The notes beneath the pieces were generated by a model. It saw only the letters and a program-made list of their open reading frames with translations. It searched no databases and was not told where the DNA came from. From an uncultured Actinomycetes bacterium (GTDB taxonomy: Bacteria; Actinomycetota; Actinomycetes; Nanopelagicales; Nanopelagicaceae): a stretch of DNA of 7,909 bases. Numbering within the stretch: position 1 is the stretch's first letter; each line of letters begins with the position of its first letter. The translations under genes and the position numbers were made by a program. Below, in pieces: positions 1-6,960 of the stretch. The DNA lies in contig CALMBJ010000059.1 of assembly GCA_937860175.1 (NCBI GenBank), forward strand, positions 1 through 7,909, given 5' to 3'.

Positions 1-48
1 CGAGATTTCTGCCTGTCTCGTGGGCTCGGAGATGTGTATAAGAGACAG
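1..48 (+). other. Nextera i7 adapter remnant (artefact)
   Basis: This is not genomic DNA. Positions 1-6 are the tail of the P7 primer, 7-14 read TTCTGCCT (the i7 index primer sequence of Nextera N703), 15-29 are the read-2 adapter and 30-48 are the 19-bp Tn5 mosaic end AGATGTGTATAAGAGACAG. The biological sequence starts at 49. The short open frame that runs through this segment is not a gene. Confidence 0.98.
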
Positions 49-576
49 CAATGGAATGTCAGCGCCTATCTTCTTTTGTAGCACTGTAGCTGTCGTACTT
101 CCGATGAGAGCAACAACAATTGCAATAACCGCCACGATTGAAGTGTTTGTTTCAAAAGAAGGCCCAAGGACTAGAAAAACTCCCGCTAAACCTAAGGCAA
201 GCCCCAGGAGCTGAATCGCCTTAAGCCTCTCCCCTAATACCTTTACAGCGATGAGTGAAACAAAAACTGGTTGCAGACTGGTGACAACCGCTGCGACCCC
301 CGCTGGCAAGCCCCGAGAGATTGAATAGAAGACGCCTCCTAAATAACAGGCATGGAGAAAGAAGCCAATTAATGATGACCTGAAAACGGCACTTGTGCCT
401 ATTCGACTTGGCATTTTCAATAAACGAGCCAACAAAAACAAAAGTGCGGCCGCGATTAAAATTCGTATCGAAAGAAAGATAAAGGGATCTGCATACGGTA
501 GGCCGTACTTAGCGCCTACAAACCCTGTGCTCCACAGAAGAACAAAGAGAGCGGGCGCAAACCTTTGCAAACTCAA
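49..576 (-). CDS. EamA/DMT-family permease, 3' end missing
   Basis: This is the N-terminal 176 residues of a drug/metabolite-transporter superfamily inner-membrane protein. The reading frame is open from 576 down to the adapter junction at 49. The start of the protein, FAPALFVLLWSTGFVGAKYG, is the classic first EamA transmembrane segment, followed by hydrophobic helices and the family-typical VVTSLQPVFV and GERL segments that close the first five-helix EamA repeat; the second repeat is only just entered. A full member has about 290-300 residues, so roughly 40% is missing. The best start is a TTG at 576-574 that overlaps the TGA of the upstream gene (TTGA), which implies translational coupling; AAGGA lies 12 nt before it. 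The substrate cannot be told: the family exports amino acids, nucleobases or drugs. It is the last visible gene of the ctaC-led operon. Confidence 0.85.
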
Positions 577-947
577 GCTTCGCAGATTTCCTTAAGTGCG
601 ACCAATGACTTTGCCATCCACTTGGGATTGTGCGCCATCGCTCCGGTCTTTCTTAACCACCACTTTGCGAAAGCCGGAATGGTGCTTGCATCAAATGACT
701 CGGTGACGATGGTTTGATTGGGGGAAATGGCTTGCAGCTCGTAGCTCCAGCTCCACTTCATAAGGTGGCACCAGGCTATCTTTTGATTCTCCTCAAAAGC
801 TATAACAGTGTTCTTAATTCTGTATGGAACCTTGATCTTCATCGCCATACCGAATTGCGCGCCCAGAAATAAACGCTCCGGACCTGACACTGCATCTCGG
901 ACCGTACCTGATCCGTCAAAGAGTTGGTGGGAGGCTGGATTGGCCAA
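573..947 (-). CDS. SRPBCC-fold (polyketide cyclase/START-like) protein, start uncertain
   Basis: The 124 residues read from the first permitted start codon (TTG, 947) give a protein of the SRPBCC superfamily, whose members bind hydrophobic ligands in a helix-grip cavity. Family-like landmarks are FDGSGTVRDA near the start, the central KIAWCHLMKWSWSYEL strand pair (W-rich, as in actinobacterial members) and a C-terminal helix ending LKEICEA. The same frame stays open upstream to 1043 and encodes RITINAPAHLIFDLL just before this start, which is the expected first strand and helix of the fold, so TTG-947 truncates the domain. No ATG, GTG or TTG exists in that upstream frame; see the entry at 948-1047. 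Normal length would be about 145-155 residues. The gene follows ctaF and overlaps the permease by 4 nt. The ligand is unknown; there is nothing to link it to oxidase function beyond operon position. Confidence 0.7.
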   Translation of the reverse strand: MANPASHQLFDGSGTVRDAVSGPERLFLGAQFGMAMKIKVPYRIKNTVIAFEENQKIAWCHLMKWSWSYELQAISPNQTIVTESFDASTIPAFAKWWLRKTGAMAHNPKWMAKSLVALKEICEA

Positions 948-1047
948 GAGATCAAAGATGAGATGAGCTGGAGCGTTAATCGTTATTCGCGCCGCTGCCT
1001 TATTTTGGCAGATCTGCTGGAAGTATTTCAGCGCGATGAGAGTTCAT
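948..1047 (-). other. Missing 5' part of the SRPBCC gene, with a 1-nt frame disruption
   Basis: An ATG at 1047-1045 shares its A with the ctaF stop (TGATG), a standard coupling arrangement. Its frame reads MNSHRAEILPADLPK and then hits TAA at 1002-1000. The SRPBCC frame lies +1 relative to it, and the natural crossing point is the four-base run at 1003-1006 (AAAA on the coding strand). With three As, the product would read straight through as ...PADLPNKAAARITINAP... into the domain. Either the run carries one extra base (an assembly or read error, or a real mutation), the gene uses a non-standard start (ATA or ATT near 984-990, or CTG near 1032), or a +1 shift occurs. I favour the first; this is inference. 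Confidence 0.5.
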
Positions 1048-1451
1048 CAGTGCGCAGATGCAATCTCAGGCTTTTCATACTCTGTAACCATTCCAATAAT
1101 TGAAATGACAAGAGCGCCCAAGCCAATAAGAGAAAGCCACCAACCGATGATGAGGCCTAATGCAAAGATGCAAGCAGATACAGCGACCGGAAGCGGCCAC
1201 CATGAGTGTGGGCTGTAGAAGCCAAGCTCTCCAGCGCCATCTGCAATCTCTGCGGTTAAGTTATCTTCCGGAAGAGTTACGCCGATTCGCTTTTGGGTAA
1301 ACCAAACATAGAAACCCACCATGCCCGCCAGACCTGCTGAGAGAAGCATTCCGACAATTCCAACTGGCTCTCCACCGACCCACCAGTAAATCGCTGTCAT
1401 GATTGCGTAAAAAACACTTAAGCCGCCGAATAACTTCCAGGATGCTTTCAT
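1047..1451 (-). CDS. ctaF: Cytochrome c oxidase subunit IV (CtaF)
   Basis: This is the 134-residue small membrane subunit specific to actinobacterial aa3 oxidases, where it sits in the cytoplasmic membrane against the catalytic core (in actinobacteria often within a bc1-aa3 supercomplex). Four hydrophobic segments are visible at about residues 6-25, 29-51, 88-104 and 105-123, in two pairs separated by a polar loop at 52-80. The family signature SPHSWWP is at 80-86, at the foot of helix 3, and an acidic EYEKPEI tail follows helix 4. The length matches the family (about 130-140). The ATG at 1451 lies 3 nt after the ctaD stop; GAAGGG about 12 nt upstream is a weak Shine-Dalgarno, so coupling to ctaD is likely. 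The stop overlaps the ATG of the disrupted downstream gene. No cofactor ligands are expected in this subunit. Confidence 0.93.
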   Translation of the reverse strand: MKASWKLFGGLSVFYAIMTAIYWWVGGEPVGIVGMLLSAGLAGMVGFYVWFTQKRIGVTLPEDNLTAEIADGAGELGFYSPHSWWPLPVAVSACIFALGLIIGWWLSLIGLGALVISIIGMVTEYEKPEIASAH

Positions 1452-1454
1452 TGT

Positions 1455-3110
1455 TTACTTATGCCCTTCAGTCTTTACATGTGGATGATGGAGATCGAAA
1501 GCAGGTCGCTCAGATGAGATGCGAGGCATAGTCAGGAAGTTGTGGCGAGGAGGTGGGCAGGATGTTGCCCACTCCAGTGACGCGCCGTAACCCCAAGGAT
1601 CATCGACACCAACCATAGGAGCTTTACGAGTAATCCAGATGTTGATCGCGAATGGGATCATTGAAAGTGCAAGCAGGAATGAACCAACTGTTGAAACAGT
1701 GTTCATGAAGGTGAAGCCATCAGTTGGCAAGTAATCTGCGTATCTACGAGGGAAGCCCTTAATTCCAAGCCAGTGCTGGATCAAGAAGGTGAGATGGAAG
1801 CCAAAGAACAAGGTCCAGAAGTGGATCTTTCCAAGAGTCTCATTGAGCATCTTTCCGGTGAACTTAGGCCACCAGAAGTAGAAGCCGGCAAACATCGCAA
1901 ACACCACTGTTCCAAATAGAACGTAGTGGAAGTGCGCAACAACGAAATAACTTGCAGAAACTGCAAAATCAAGTGGAGGTGAAGCAAGGATGATTCCGGT
2001 AATTCCACCAAACAAGAAGGTGATTAGGAATCCCATAACCCACAACATCGGTGTTTCGAAGGTTACGTGACCTCTCCACATCGTTCCGATCCAGTTAAAG
2101 AACTTCACACCGGTTGGAACACCGATAAGAAATGTCATGAATGAGAAGAATGGCAAGAGCACCTGACCGCTTGCGAACATGTGGTGTGCCCAAACAGATA
2201 CTGAAAGTGCTGCAATAGCAATTGTTGCCGCGATCAAGCCCAGATAACCAAAGATAGGTTTGCGACTAAACACCGGCAAAATCTCAGTCACAATTCCAAA
2301 GAATGGCAGTGCGAGAATATAAACCTCGGGGTGGCCGAAGAACCAGAACAAGTGCTGGAAGAGCATCACACCACCATTTGCCGGATCAAAGAGATGCGTT
2401 CCATATAAACGATCTGATTCCAGTCCTAGTAATGCAGCTGCTAGTGGTGGGAATGCAAGTAGTACCAAAATTGAAGTCAGCAGAACGTTCCAAGAGAAGA
2501 TAGACATGCGGAACATCGTCATTCCAGGTGCGCGCATTGTGAAGATAGTTGTAATGAAGTTAACGCCACCCAAGATTGTTCCAAGACCACTGATAGTTAA
2601 ACCGATCAGCCAGAGATCCGAACCTATTCCCGGTGAGTACTGGGAGTTAGATAACGGCGCATAAACGGTCCATCCAAATGAAGCCGCTCCACCCGGAGAT
2701 AAAAAACCACCGAAGGCCATCAAGGAACCAAAGAGGTATAACCAGTAAGACAACATGTTCAAACGCGGGAATGCAACATCTGCCGCACCGATTTGCAGCG
2801 GCATGATGATGTTTGCAAAGCCGACGAACAAAGGTGTTGCAAACATAAGCAACATAATGGTTCCGTGCATTGTGAAGATTTGGTTGTACTGCTCATTGCT
2901 AAGGAACTGCATTCCTGGACGTGCCAACTCTGCACGCAGGGCTAGGGCCAAGACTCCACCAATAAGGAACCAAGCAAATGATGTGAGTAAGTAAAGGTAA
3001 CCAATGGTCTTGTGATCAGTTGATGTAATCCACTTTACGAAGGTCTTTCCCTTCGGAGTAGGCATCGGACGACCAGCAGTCATCGTTGGCTTCTCTGCAT
3101 ATGTGGTCAT
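1455..3110 (-). CDS. ctaD: Cytochrome c oxidase subunit I (CtaD), aa3 type
   Basis: This is the catalytic subunit of the terminal oxidase: it reduces O2 to water and pumps protons. The 551 residues carry the twelve-helix core. Ligands seen: H82 and H395 for low-spin heme a, H393 for heme a3, and H260, H309 and H310 for CuB, with Y264 in HPEVY forming the His-Tyr pair. D-channel residues N100, D111, N118 and E262 and the K-channel lysine K336 (in PTGVKFF) are present, which marks an A-type, pumping enzyme. The heme-propionate pair R455-R456 is kept. The actinobacterial C-terminus [20 protein letters not shown] is present. Odd point: the segment before HFHYV reads [10 protein letters not shown], so the aspartate that normally lies seven residues before the heme a3 histidine (Mg/Mn ligand) is A386. 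The start ATG overlaps the ctaC stop (ATGA), with a strong AGGAAGG 6 nt upstream. ctaE (subunit III) is not in the window. Confidence 0.98.
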   Translation of the reverse strand: MTTYAEKPTMTAGRPMPTPKGKTFVKWITSTDHKTIGYLYLLTSFAWFLIGGVLALALRAELARPGMQFLSNEQYNQIFTMHGTIMLLMFATPLFVGFANIIMPLQIGAADVAFPRLNMLSYWLYLFGSLMAFGGFLSPGGAASFGWTVYAPLSNSQYSPGIGSDLWLIGLTISGLGTILGGVNFITTIFTMRAPGMTMFRMSIFSWNVLLTSILVLLAFPPLAAALLGLESDRLYGTHLFDPANGGVMLFQHLFWFFGHPEVYILALPFFGIVTEILPVFSRKPIFGYLGLIAATIAIAALSVSVWAHHMFASGQVLLPFFSFMTFLIGVPTGVKFFNWIGTMWRGHVTFETPMLWVMGFLITFLFGGITGIILASPPLDFAVSASYFVVAHFHYVLFGTVVFAMFAGFYFWWPKFTGKMLNETLGKIHFWTLFFGFHLTFLIQHWLGIKGFPRRYADYLPTDGFTFMNTVSTVGSFLLALSMIPFAINIWITRKAPMVGVDDPWGYGASLEWATSCPPPRHNFLTMPRISSERPAFDLHHPHVKTEGHK

Positions 3111-3859
3111 GCTTGGCCTTCCTTTAGTGTTTCAAGATAAGCATCAAACTCTGCCGGAGTTACAACTTTTACTTTAAACAACATCTGAGTGTGGTTTCGA
3201 CCGCACAAGATGTTGCAACGGCCAGGGAACTCGCCCAGCTTGTTTGCCGTGAACTCAAGATGATTTGTAATACCAGGAAGATTTTGCATTTGAATCATGA
3301 ATGCTGGAATCCAGAAACCGTGAACAACATCATTTGCCGTTAGTGTGTAACGAACACGCTCTCCTAGAGGAACAACCAATGTCGGAGTCTGCTCTGGTGT
3401 TCCAGTTACAACAGCGTTGGGACCTGCTTCTGGATAACCAAACTGCCAGGACCATTGAATTCCCTCAACTGTGATCTCATGGGCATATGTTGTTGTCTTT
3501 TCAGTTATCACAGTTTGTTTTTGAGCTGTGTAATAGAAAAGAACAGCGACAATAATGAATGGGATTACTGTGTATGCAATCTCAACCGGAACGTTGTACT
3601 GCGTTTGCTTTGGAAAAGATGGATCATCTTTCTTGCCACGATGAAAAACCGCTGGCCACAAAATTAAAACTAATGTGATGACACCTACGACACCGCCAGC
3701 AATCCAAGCACCTTGCCACAATGACAGTGATTGATCGTTAACACTTGTTACGCCCTCTTCAAAACCTAAGCCAGATACCTGCGAGCATCCGGTCAATAGA
3801 AGGACAGGGGCTAATAGCAGGAGCGCTTTAAAGCGGCTAAATACTGAGCGTCGGGACAT
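3107..3859 (-). CDS. ctaC: Cytochrome c oxidase subunit II (CtaC), lipoprotein with CuA
   Basis: This subunit takes electrons from cytochrome c (in actinobacteria the diheme QcrC) at an extracytoplasmic CuA centre and passes them to heme a. The 250 residues contain a lipoprotein signal (SRR..., hydrophobic stretch, lipobox LTGC with C25 as the lipidated cysteine), two transmembrane helices at about 51-72 and 94-112, and a cupredoxin domain from about 125. The aromatic electron-entry patch WSWQF is at 136-140. CuA ligands are H180, C215, C219, H223 and M226. Between the cysteines the sequence is C-N-I-L-C: the usual glutamate, whose side chain binds Mg/Mn, is I217; its backbone carbonyl is what CuA needs, so CuA should still form. 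First gene of the oxidase operon; the upstream gap is 73 bp and the start looks leaderless. Confidence 0.97.
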   Translation of the reverse strand: MSRRSVFSRFKALLLLAPVLLLTGCSQVSGLGFEEGVTSVNDQSLSLWQGAWIAGGVVGVITLVLILWPAVFHRGKKDDPSFPKQTQYNVPVEIAYTVIPFIIVAVLFYYTAQKQTVITEKTTTYAHEITVEGIQWSWQFGYPEAGPNAVVTGTPEQTPTLVVPLGERVRYTLTANDVVHGFWIPAFMIQMQNLPGITNHLEFTANKLGEFPGRCNILCGRNHTQMLFKVKVVTPAEFDAYLETLKEGQA

Positions 3860-3865
3860 GGCCTA

Positions 3866-3871
3866 AGGATA
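3866..3871 (-). promoter_or_regulatory. Putative -10 element for ctaC (leaderless)
   Basis: TATCCT on the minus strand lies 6 nt before the ctaC ATG and fits TAnnnT. No Shine-Dalgarno sits at a useful distance (GGAGG is over 20 nt away). Transcription would begin at or next to the A of the start codon. No convincing -35 is visible. The call rests on the hexamer and on its match with three other genes in the window. Confidence 0.45.
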
Positions 3872-3932
3872 GTTTGAAAACCCTCCGAGCGTGGCACGAG
3901 CCTAATCTCCTTGAGGGGTGGCTCTGCTCACA

Positions 3933-4907
3933 TTACAAAAGGTGGGCGGCGACCTCATCAGCTGCGGCTTTTCCATACGCCTCTTCAAAGCGAGCGAGGA
4001 ACTCTTGGGAGGTAAAGCGGTACTCCTGTGTTCCCAGGGTTTCAATTACATAGGTGGCGATCAGCGCTCCCAATTGGGCACATCTTTCATGTGAGACGCC
4101 CCATGCAAGCCCCGCGATAAATCCAGAACGGAATGAGTCACCAACTCCAGTTGGATCGGTCTTGGATTTCTCCTGTGGGCAGCTGACCTGAACAAACTCC
4201 CCCGCCGCGCTTTCAACCTTTGCTCCCTGAGAACCAAGTGTGACGACACGGTACTTAACCCGCTCCAAAATCTCGCTATCGCTCCAACCAGTTTTCTGCA
4301 TAGCTAGTGCTAACTCATACTCATTCAAAAATAGGTAGGAAGCGCCTTCGATCAAGAGTTTAATTTCATCACCTGACATACGAGCCATCTGCTGCGAAGG
4401 ATCAGCTGCGAAAGGAATATTTAACTGGCGACATACCTCTGAATGGCGAAGCATCGCCTCGGGGTCATCTGGTGAGATCACCATCATGTCGAGGCGACCT
4501 GTTTTTTCCATTATTGGAGAGAGTTCAATATTGCGTGCTTCAGACATAGCTCCAGGAAAAAATGAGGCGATCTGATTCAAATCTTGATCTGTTGTCACTA
4601 CAAAGTGCGCAGTATGCAAGGAGGATGAAACCAATGCGTGGGATGTATCGACGCCATGACGAGTTAACCAAGCCTCGTAATCGGCCCAATCTTTACCAAC
4701 CGCTGCAATCAAAATTGGATTAAGGCCCAGAACGCCCATTCCATAAGCGATATTTGCCGCACATCCACCACGGCGAACATCGAGACTATCTACTAGAAAG
4801 CTAAGCGAAACCTTTTCCAATGAGCCAGCGACTAGAGAGTCGGTGAACTTTCCGGAGAAAGTCATTAAATGATCAAGACCAACCGAACCCGCTACACCGA
4901 TTTTCAT
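3933..4907 (-). CDS. adoK: Adenosine kinase, PfkB/ribokinase family
   Basis: It phosphorylates adenosine to AMP with ATP in the cytoplasm (purine salvage). The 324-residue chain matches the length and pattern of the mycobacterial adenosine kinase Rv2202c (once annotated as the sugar kinase CbhK): an N-terminal VAGSVGLDHLMTF strand with D12 for the nucleoside ribose, the lid segment KVSLSFLVDSL, the glycine pair G47-G48 in RRGGCAANIAYG, the FFPGAMSEARNI and AADPSQQMARMSG blocks, an NEYE segment near 195, and the PfkB signature 2 DPTGVGDSFRSGF with catalytic base D257. This bacterial type is closer to ribokinases than to human adenosine kinase. A 31-nt gap separates it from erpA, and it has its own putative promoter, so it is probably not strictly co-transcribed with erpA. 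A general carbohydrate kinase is the alternative, but the block-by-block likeness to AdoK makes it less likely. Confidence 0.88.
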   Translation of the reverse strand: MKIGVAGSVGLDHLMTFSGKFTDSLVAGSLEKVSLSFLVDSLDVRRGGCAANIAYGMGVLGLNPILIAAVGKDWADYEAWLTRHGVDTSHALVSSSLHTAHFVVTTDQDLNQIASFFPGAMSEARNIELSPIMEKTGRLDMMVISPDDPEAMLRHSEVCRQLNIPFAADPSQQMARMSGDEIKLLIEGASYLFLNEYELALAMQKTGWSDSEILERVKYRVVTLGSQGAKVESAAGEFVQVSCPQEKSKTDPTGVGDSFRSGFIAGLAWGVSHERCAQLGALIATYVIETLGTQEYRFTSQEFLARFEEAYGKAAADEVAAHLL

Positions 4908-4913
4908 GTAGGG

Positions 4914-4919
4914 ATACTA
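4914..4919 (-). promoter_or_regulatory. Putative -10 element for adoK (leaderless)
   Basis: TAGTAT on the minus strand is 6 nt before the adoK ATG, with no Shine-Dalgarno in between. It fits the actinobacterial TAnnnT -10 consensus and would place the transcription start on the start codon. It lies in the 31-nt gap after erpA, so adoK could be transcribed independently as well as by readthrough. Confidence 0.5.
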
Positions 4920-4938
4920 ATGTCTAGAAGGGTGCTTA

Positions 4939-5298
4939 TTAGTTAAATGAATCGCCGCAGGCACATGAGCCTGCTGCATTGGGATTATCGATCGTGAAGC
5001 CCTGCTTCTCGATTGTGTCTACAAAATCAATAGTTGCACCCGATAGGTATGGATCTGACATCTTGTCTGTGATCACCTTAACGGCACCAAACTCGCGGAC
5101 GATATCGCCATCCATGTTGCGGTCATCAAAGTACAACTGATACTTAAGACCTGAGCAACCACCAGGTTGGACAGCTACGCGAAGGTTAAGGTCATCGCGA
5201 CCCTCCTGCGCTAGCAGTGCGGCTACCTTTGATGCAGCAACATCTGTAAGAAGGATTCCTGTTGTTGTTGCCTCGGTTGAAGTTGCTTCAGTTGTCAT
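4939..5298 (-). CDS. erpA: Iron-sulfur cluster insertion protein ErpA (A-type carrier, HesB/IscA family)
   Basis: This small cytoplasmic carrier binds an Fe-S cluster and hands it to apo-proteins. In its 119 residues the three cluster cysteines are present: C48 in QPGGCSGLKY and the C-terminal C112-A-C114 in GSCACGDSF. Typical features between are the YQLYFDD strand and the SGATIDFVDTIEKQGFTIDNPNA block. A threonine-rich tail of about 13 residues precedes the conserved core, which begins at GILLTDVAA. The ATG at 5298 has a canonical Shine-Dalgarno (GAGGAG, 5306-5311, 7 nt away), unlike its neighbours. It is divergent from the DUF3043 gene across a 98-bp shared promoter region. An actinobacterial erpA next to adoK and the oxidase genes matches the M. 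tuberculosis order around Rv2204c. Confidence 0.94.
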   Translation of the reverse strand: MTTEATSTEATTTGILLTDVAASKVAALLAQEGRDDLNLRVAVQPGGCSGLKYQLYFDDRNMDGDIVREFGAVKVITDKMSDPYLSGATIDFVDTIEKQGFTIDNPNAAGSCACGDSFN

Positions 5299-5329
5299 AG
5301 TTGCTCTCCTCTATTGACCTACAGTCGCA

Positions 5330-5335
5330 ATCCTA
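5330..5335 (-). promoter_or_regulatory. Putative -10 element for erpA
   Basis: TAGGAT on the minus strand fits TAnnnT and lies upstream of the GAGGAG ribosome binding site, giving a short 5' leader of about 25 nt. A TTGAGG further upstream is only 13 nt away, too close for a standard -35. The call is tentative. Confidence 0.35.
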
Positions 5336-5383
5336 CTCCCCACCTCTACCTCAAGCGAGTCGAGGATTTTAAGAGTCGGGCTC

Positions 5384-5389
5384 TATAGT
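5384..5389 (+). promoter_or_regulatory. Putative -10 element for the DUF3043 gene (leaderless)
   Basis: TATAGT is a near-consensus -10 that ends 7 nt before the ATG at 5397; the gap is TGCCCCC, with no Shine-Dalgarno. This is the clearest of the four leaderless-type starts in the window. It shares the divergent intergenic region with the erpA promoter. Confidence 0.55.
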
Positions 5390-5396
5390 TGCCCCC

Positions 5397-5924
5397 ATGA
5401 CTGAGAATGAAGGCAAAGGCCGACCAACACCCAAGCGAAAAGATGCTGAATCTAAGCGCAAGGTTTCTAGCTTGGCACCCATTGTTACTAAGGATCAAAA
5501 GCGAGCCTCGAAGGCGTTAGCCCGCCAAAACCGCGTAGCAACAAGAGCTGCTTATCTTCGTGGCGAGGAATCTGCGCTGCCAGCTCGCGATCGTGGTCCG
5601 GCCAGACGTTATGTTCGAAACTTTGTGGATGCACGTCGATCAATTGGTGAGTACTTCTTACCAATCATCTTTTTCGTACTTGTTTTAACGCTTTTTCCAG
5701 TTGCTGTTATTCAGGTTGGTGCGATCGCATTGATGTACGCAGTTCTTGTCATCGCTGTTATTGATGGAATCTTTTTGTCACGCAAGATTCGCAAAGCTGT
5801 AGAAGCAAAGTTTCCGGGTACATCAACCAAGGGTCTTGGAATGTATGCCTGGCTTAGATCTACTCAGATGCGACGACTACGCGCCCCGCATCCTCAAGTA
5901 AAGGTCGGCGACTCGATCGATTAA
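5397..5924 (+). CDS. DUF3043 family membrane protein
   Basis: The function is unknown. The protein has 175 residues. The first 75 or so are strongly basic and soluble (KGRPTPKRKDAESKRK, then ARQNRVATRAAYLRGEESALPARDRGPARRYVRNFVDARR), the pattern that defines the actinobacterial DUF3043 family. Two hydrophobic helices follow at about 85-105 and 108-127, with very few polar residues between them, so both ends should be cytoplasmic. A basic C-terminal region (LSRKIRKAVEAKFP, then YAWLRSTQMRRLRAP) completes it. M. tuberculosis Rv2206 is the counterpart in the same neighbourhood. The start at 5397 is supported by the -10 element 7 nt upstream. Its stop codon overlaps that of the converging aldo/keto reductase. 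Calling it DNA- or ribosome-associated because of its charge would be a guess. Confidence 0.88.
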   Translation: MTENEGKGRPTPKRKDAESKRKVSSLAPIVTKDQKRASKALARQNRVATRAAYLRGEESALPARDRGPARRYVRNFVDARRSIGEYFLPIIFFVLVLTLFPVAVIQVGAIALMYAVLVIAVIDGIFLSRKIRKAVEAKFPGTSTKGLGMYAWLRSTQMRRLRAPHPQVKVGDSID

Positions 5925-6922
5925 GCCCGAGGATTCGGACTTACAGTTTTCTTAGGATCTGTCTCTGGCAGATTTCCTAGGGCTTTGTCGATCGCCTTCA
6001 TTAAATCACCATCAAGCTTGACCCCGGCCGCCTTCACATTCTCTTTCACTTGTGAAGGCTTAGTCGCGCCCATGATTGCACTGGAGACATTTGGATTTTG
6101 CAAAACCCAAGCGATCGCCAACTGAGACATAGATAGTCCTGCCTGATCTGCGATTGGCTTAAGGTTTTGAACCGCTTCTAGGACCTCTTCGCGCATCCAA
6201 CCCTTGATCATGTTGGCACCACTGCCCTTATCGGTGGCGCGAGAACCTGCTGGCGCTTTCTTGCCGGGAAGATACTTTCCAGTAAGAACTCCTTGGGCCA
6301 TAGGCGACCAAACGATCTGACCGATTCCCTCCTTTTTTGACAAAGGAACTACCTCTGACTCAATAACTCGCCACAAAGCAGAGTACTGCGGCTGGCTAGA
6401 TACAAATCGGTTGTAACCGCGGGCATCTTGTATAGCTAATGCAGATTTAATCTGTGAAGCGCTCCATTCGGAGAAACCGATGTAGTGAACCTTGCCAGCT
6501 CGAATCAGATCATCAAAAGCGCTTAAGGACTCTTCAAGCGGCGTTTCGTAATCAAAACGATGCATCTGATACAAGTCAATGTGATCTGTTTGCAAACGCT
6601 TTAGTGATGCGTTGCAGGATTCGATAATGTGCTTGCGCGACAATCCGCGATCATTTTTACCGGTACCCGTTGGCCAGTACACCTTTGTAAAAAGTTCGTA
6701 AGATTCACGACGAACACCCTTAAGTGCTTTACCTAAAACAGTTTCGGCCTTTGTGCCTGCGTACACATCGGCGGTATCAAAGGTCGTGATCCCTTCATCA
6801 AGTGCGGCCTTTACGCATTTAATCGCCGCTTCTGATTCGATCTGGTTTCCGTGAGTAATCCAGTTTCCATAGGAGATCTCAGAAACATACATTCCGGTAC
6901 TGCCAAGGCGTCTGTATTCCAT
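5921..6922 (-). CDS. Aldo/keto reductase, NADPH-dependent, Kv-beta-like subgroup
   Basis: This is a cytoplasmic (beta/alpha)8-barrel oxidoreductase that reduces aldehydes or ketones. From the chosen start it has 333 residues. The catalytic tetrad is complete: D49 and Y54 in FDTADVY, K80 in LFTKVYW and H121 in YQMHRFDYETPLEE. WSPMAQGVLTGKY and the cofactor-phosphate segment MGATKPSQVKENV near the C-terminus are typical of the Kv-channel-beta/YghZ-like branch (AKR6/AKR14). I chose ATG 6922 (MEYRRLGSTGMYVSEIS), where family members begin and where a -10 hexamer lies 7 nt upstream. An in-frame ATG at 6988 would add 22 arginine-rich residues with no family counterpart and would run toward the divergent riboswitch promoter. 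The physiological substrate is not predictable; detoxification of reactive carbonyls is a common role. Confidence 0.92.
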   Translation of the reverse strand: MEYRRLGSTGMYVSEISYGNWITHGNQIESEAAIKCVKAALDEGITTFDTADVYAGTKAETVLGKALKGVRRESYELFTKVYWPTGTGKNDRGLSRKHIIESCNASLKRLQTDHIDLYQMHRFDYETPLEESLSAFDDLIRAGKVHYIGFSEWSASQIKSALAIQDARGYNRFVSSQPQYSALWRVIESEVVPLSKKEGIGQIVWSPMAQGVLTGKYLPGKKAPAGSRATDKGSGANMIKGWMREEVLEAVQNLKPIADQAGLSMSQLAIAWVLQNPNVSSAIMGATKPSQVKENVKAAGVKLDGDLMKAIDKALGNLPETDPKKTVSPNPRA

Positions 6923-6929
6923 GCTTGCA

Positions 6930-6935
6930 AGCCTA
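6930..6935 (-). promoter_or_regulatory. Putative -10 element for the aldo/keto reductase (leaderless)
   Basis: TAGGCT on the minus strand sits 7 nt before the ATG at 6922, with no Shine-Dalgarno in the gap. Its agreement in spacing with ctaC, adoK and DUF3043 is part of the reason for choosing 6922 over 6988 as the start. Confidence 0.4.
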
Positions 6936-6960
6936 CGACTAGCGCGCCTAGTTGCCAACC

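Noticed and set aside
30..48. Tn5 mosaic end as sign of a transposon
   Set aside because: It is flanked by index and P7 primer sequence, with the same at the other end; this is library adapter, not a mobile element.
395..595. 66-codon plus-strand open frame in the left region
   Set aside because: It is antisense to the EamA permease and has no recognisable features; the minus-strand frame gives a clear transporter sequence.
3898..3924. GAGCC/GGCTC stem between adoK and ctaC as an intrinsic terminator
   Set aside because: There are only five outer base pairs with a long, poorly paired loop and no U-run on either strand, so there is not enough to call it.
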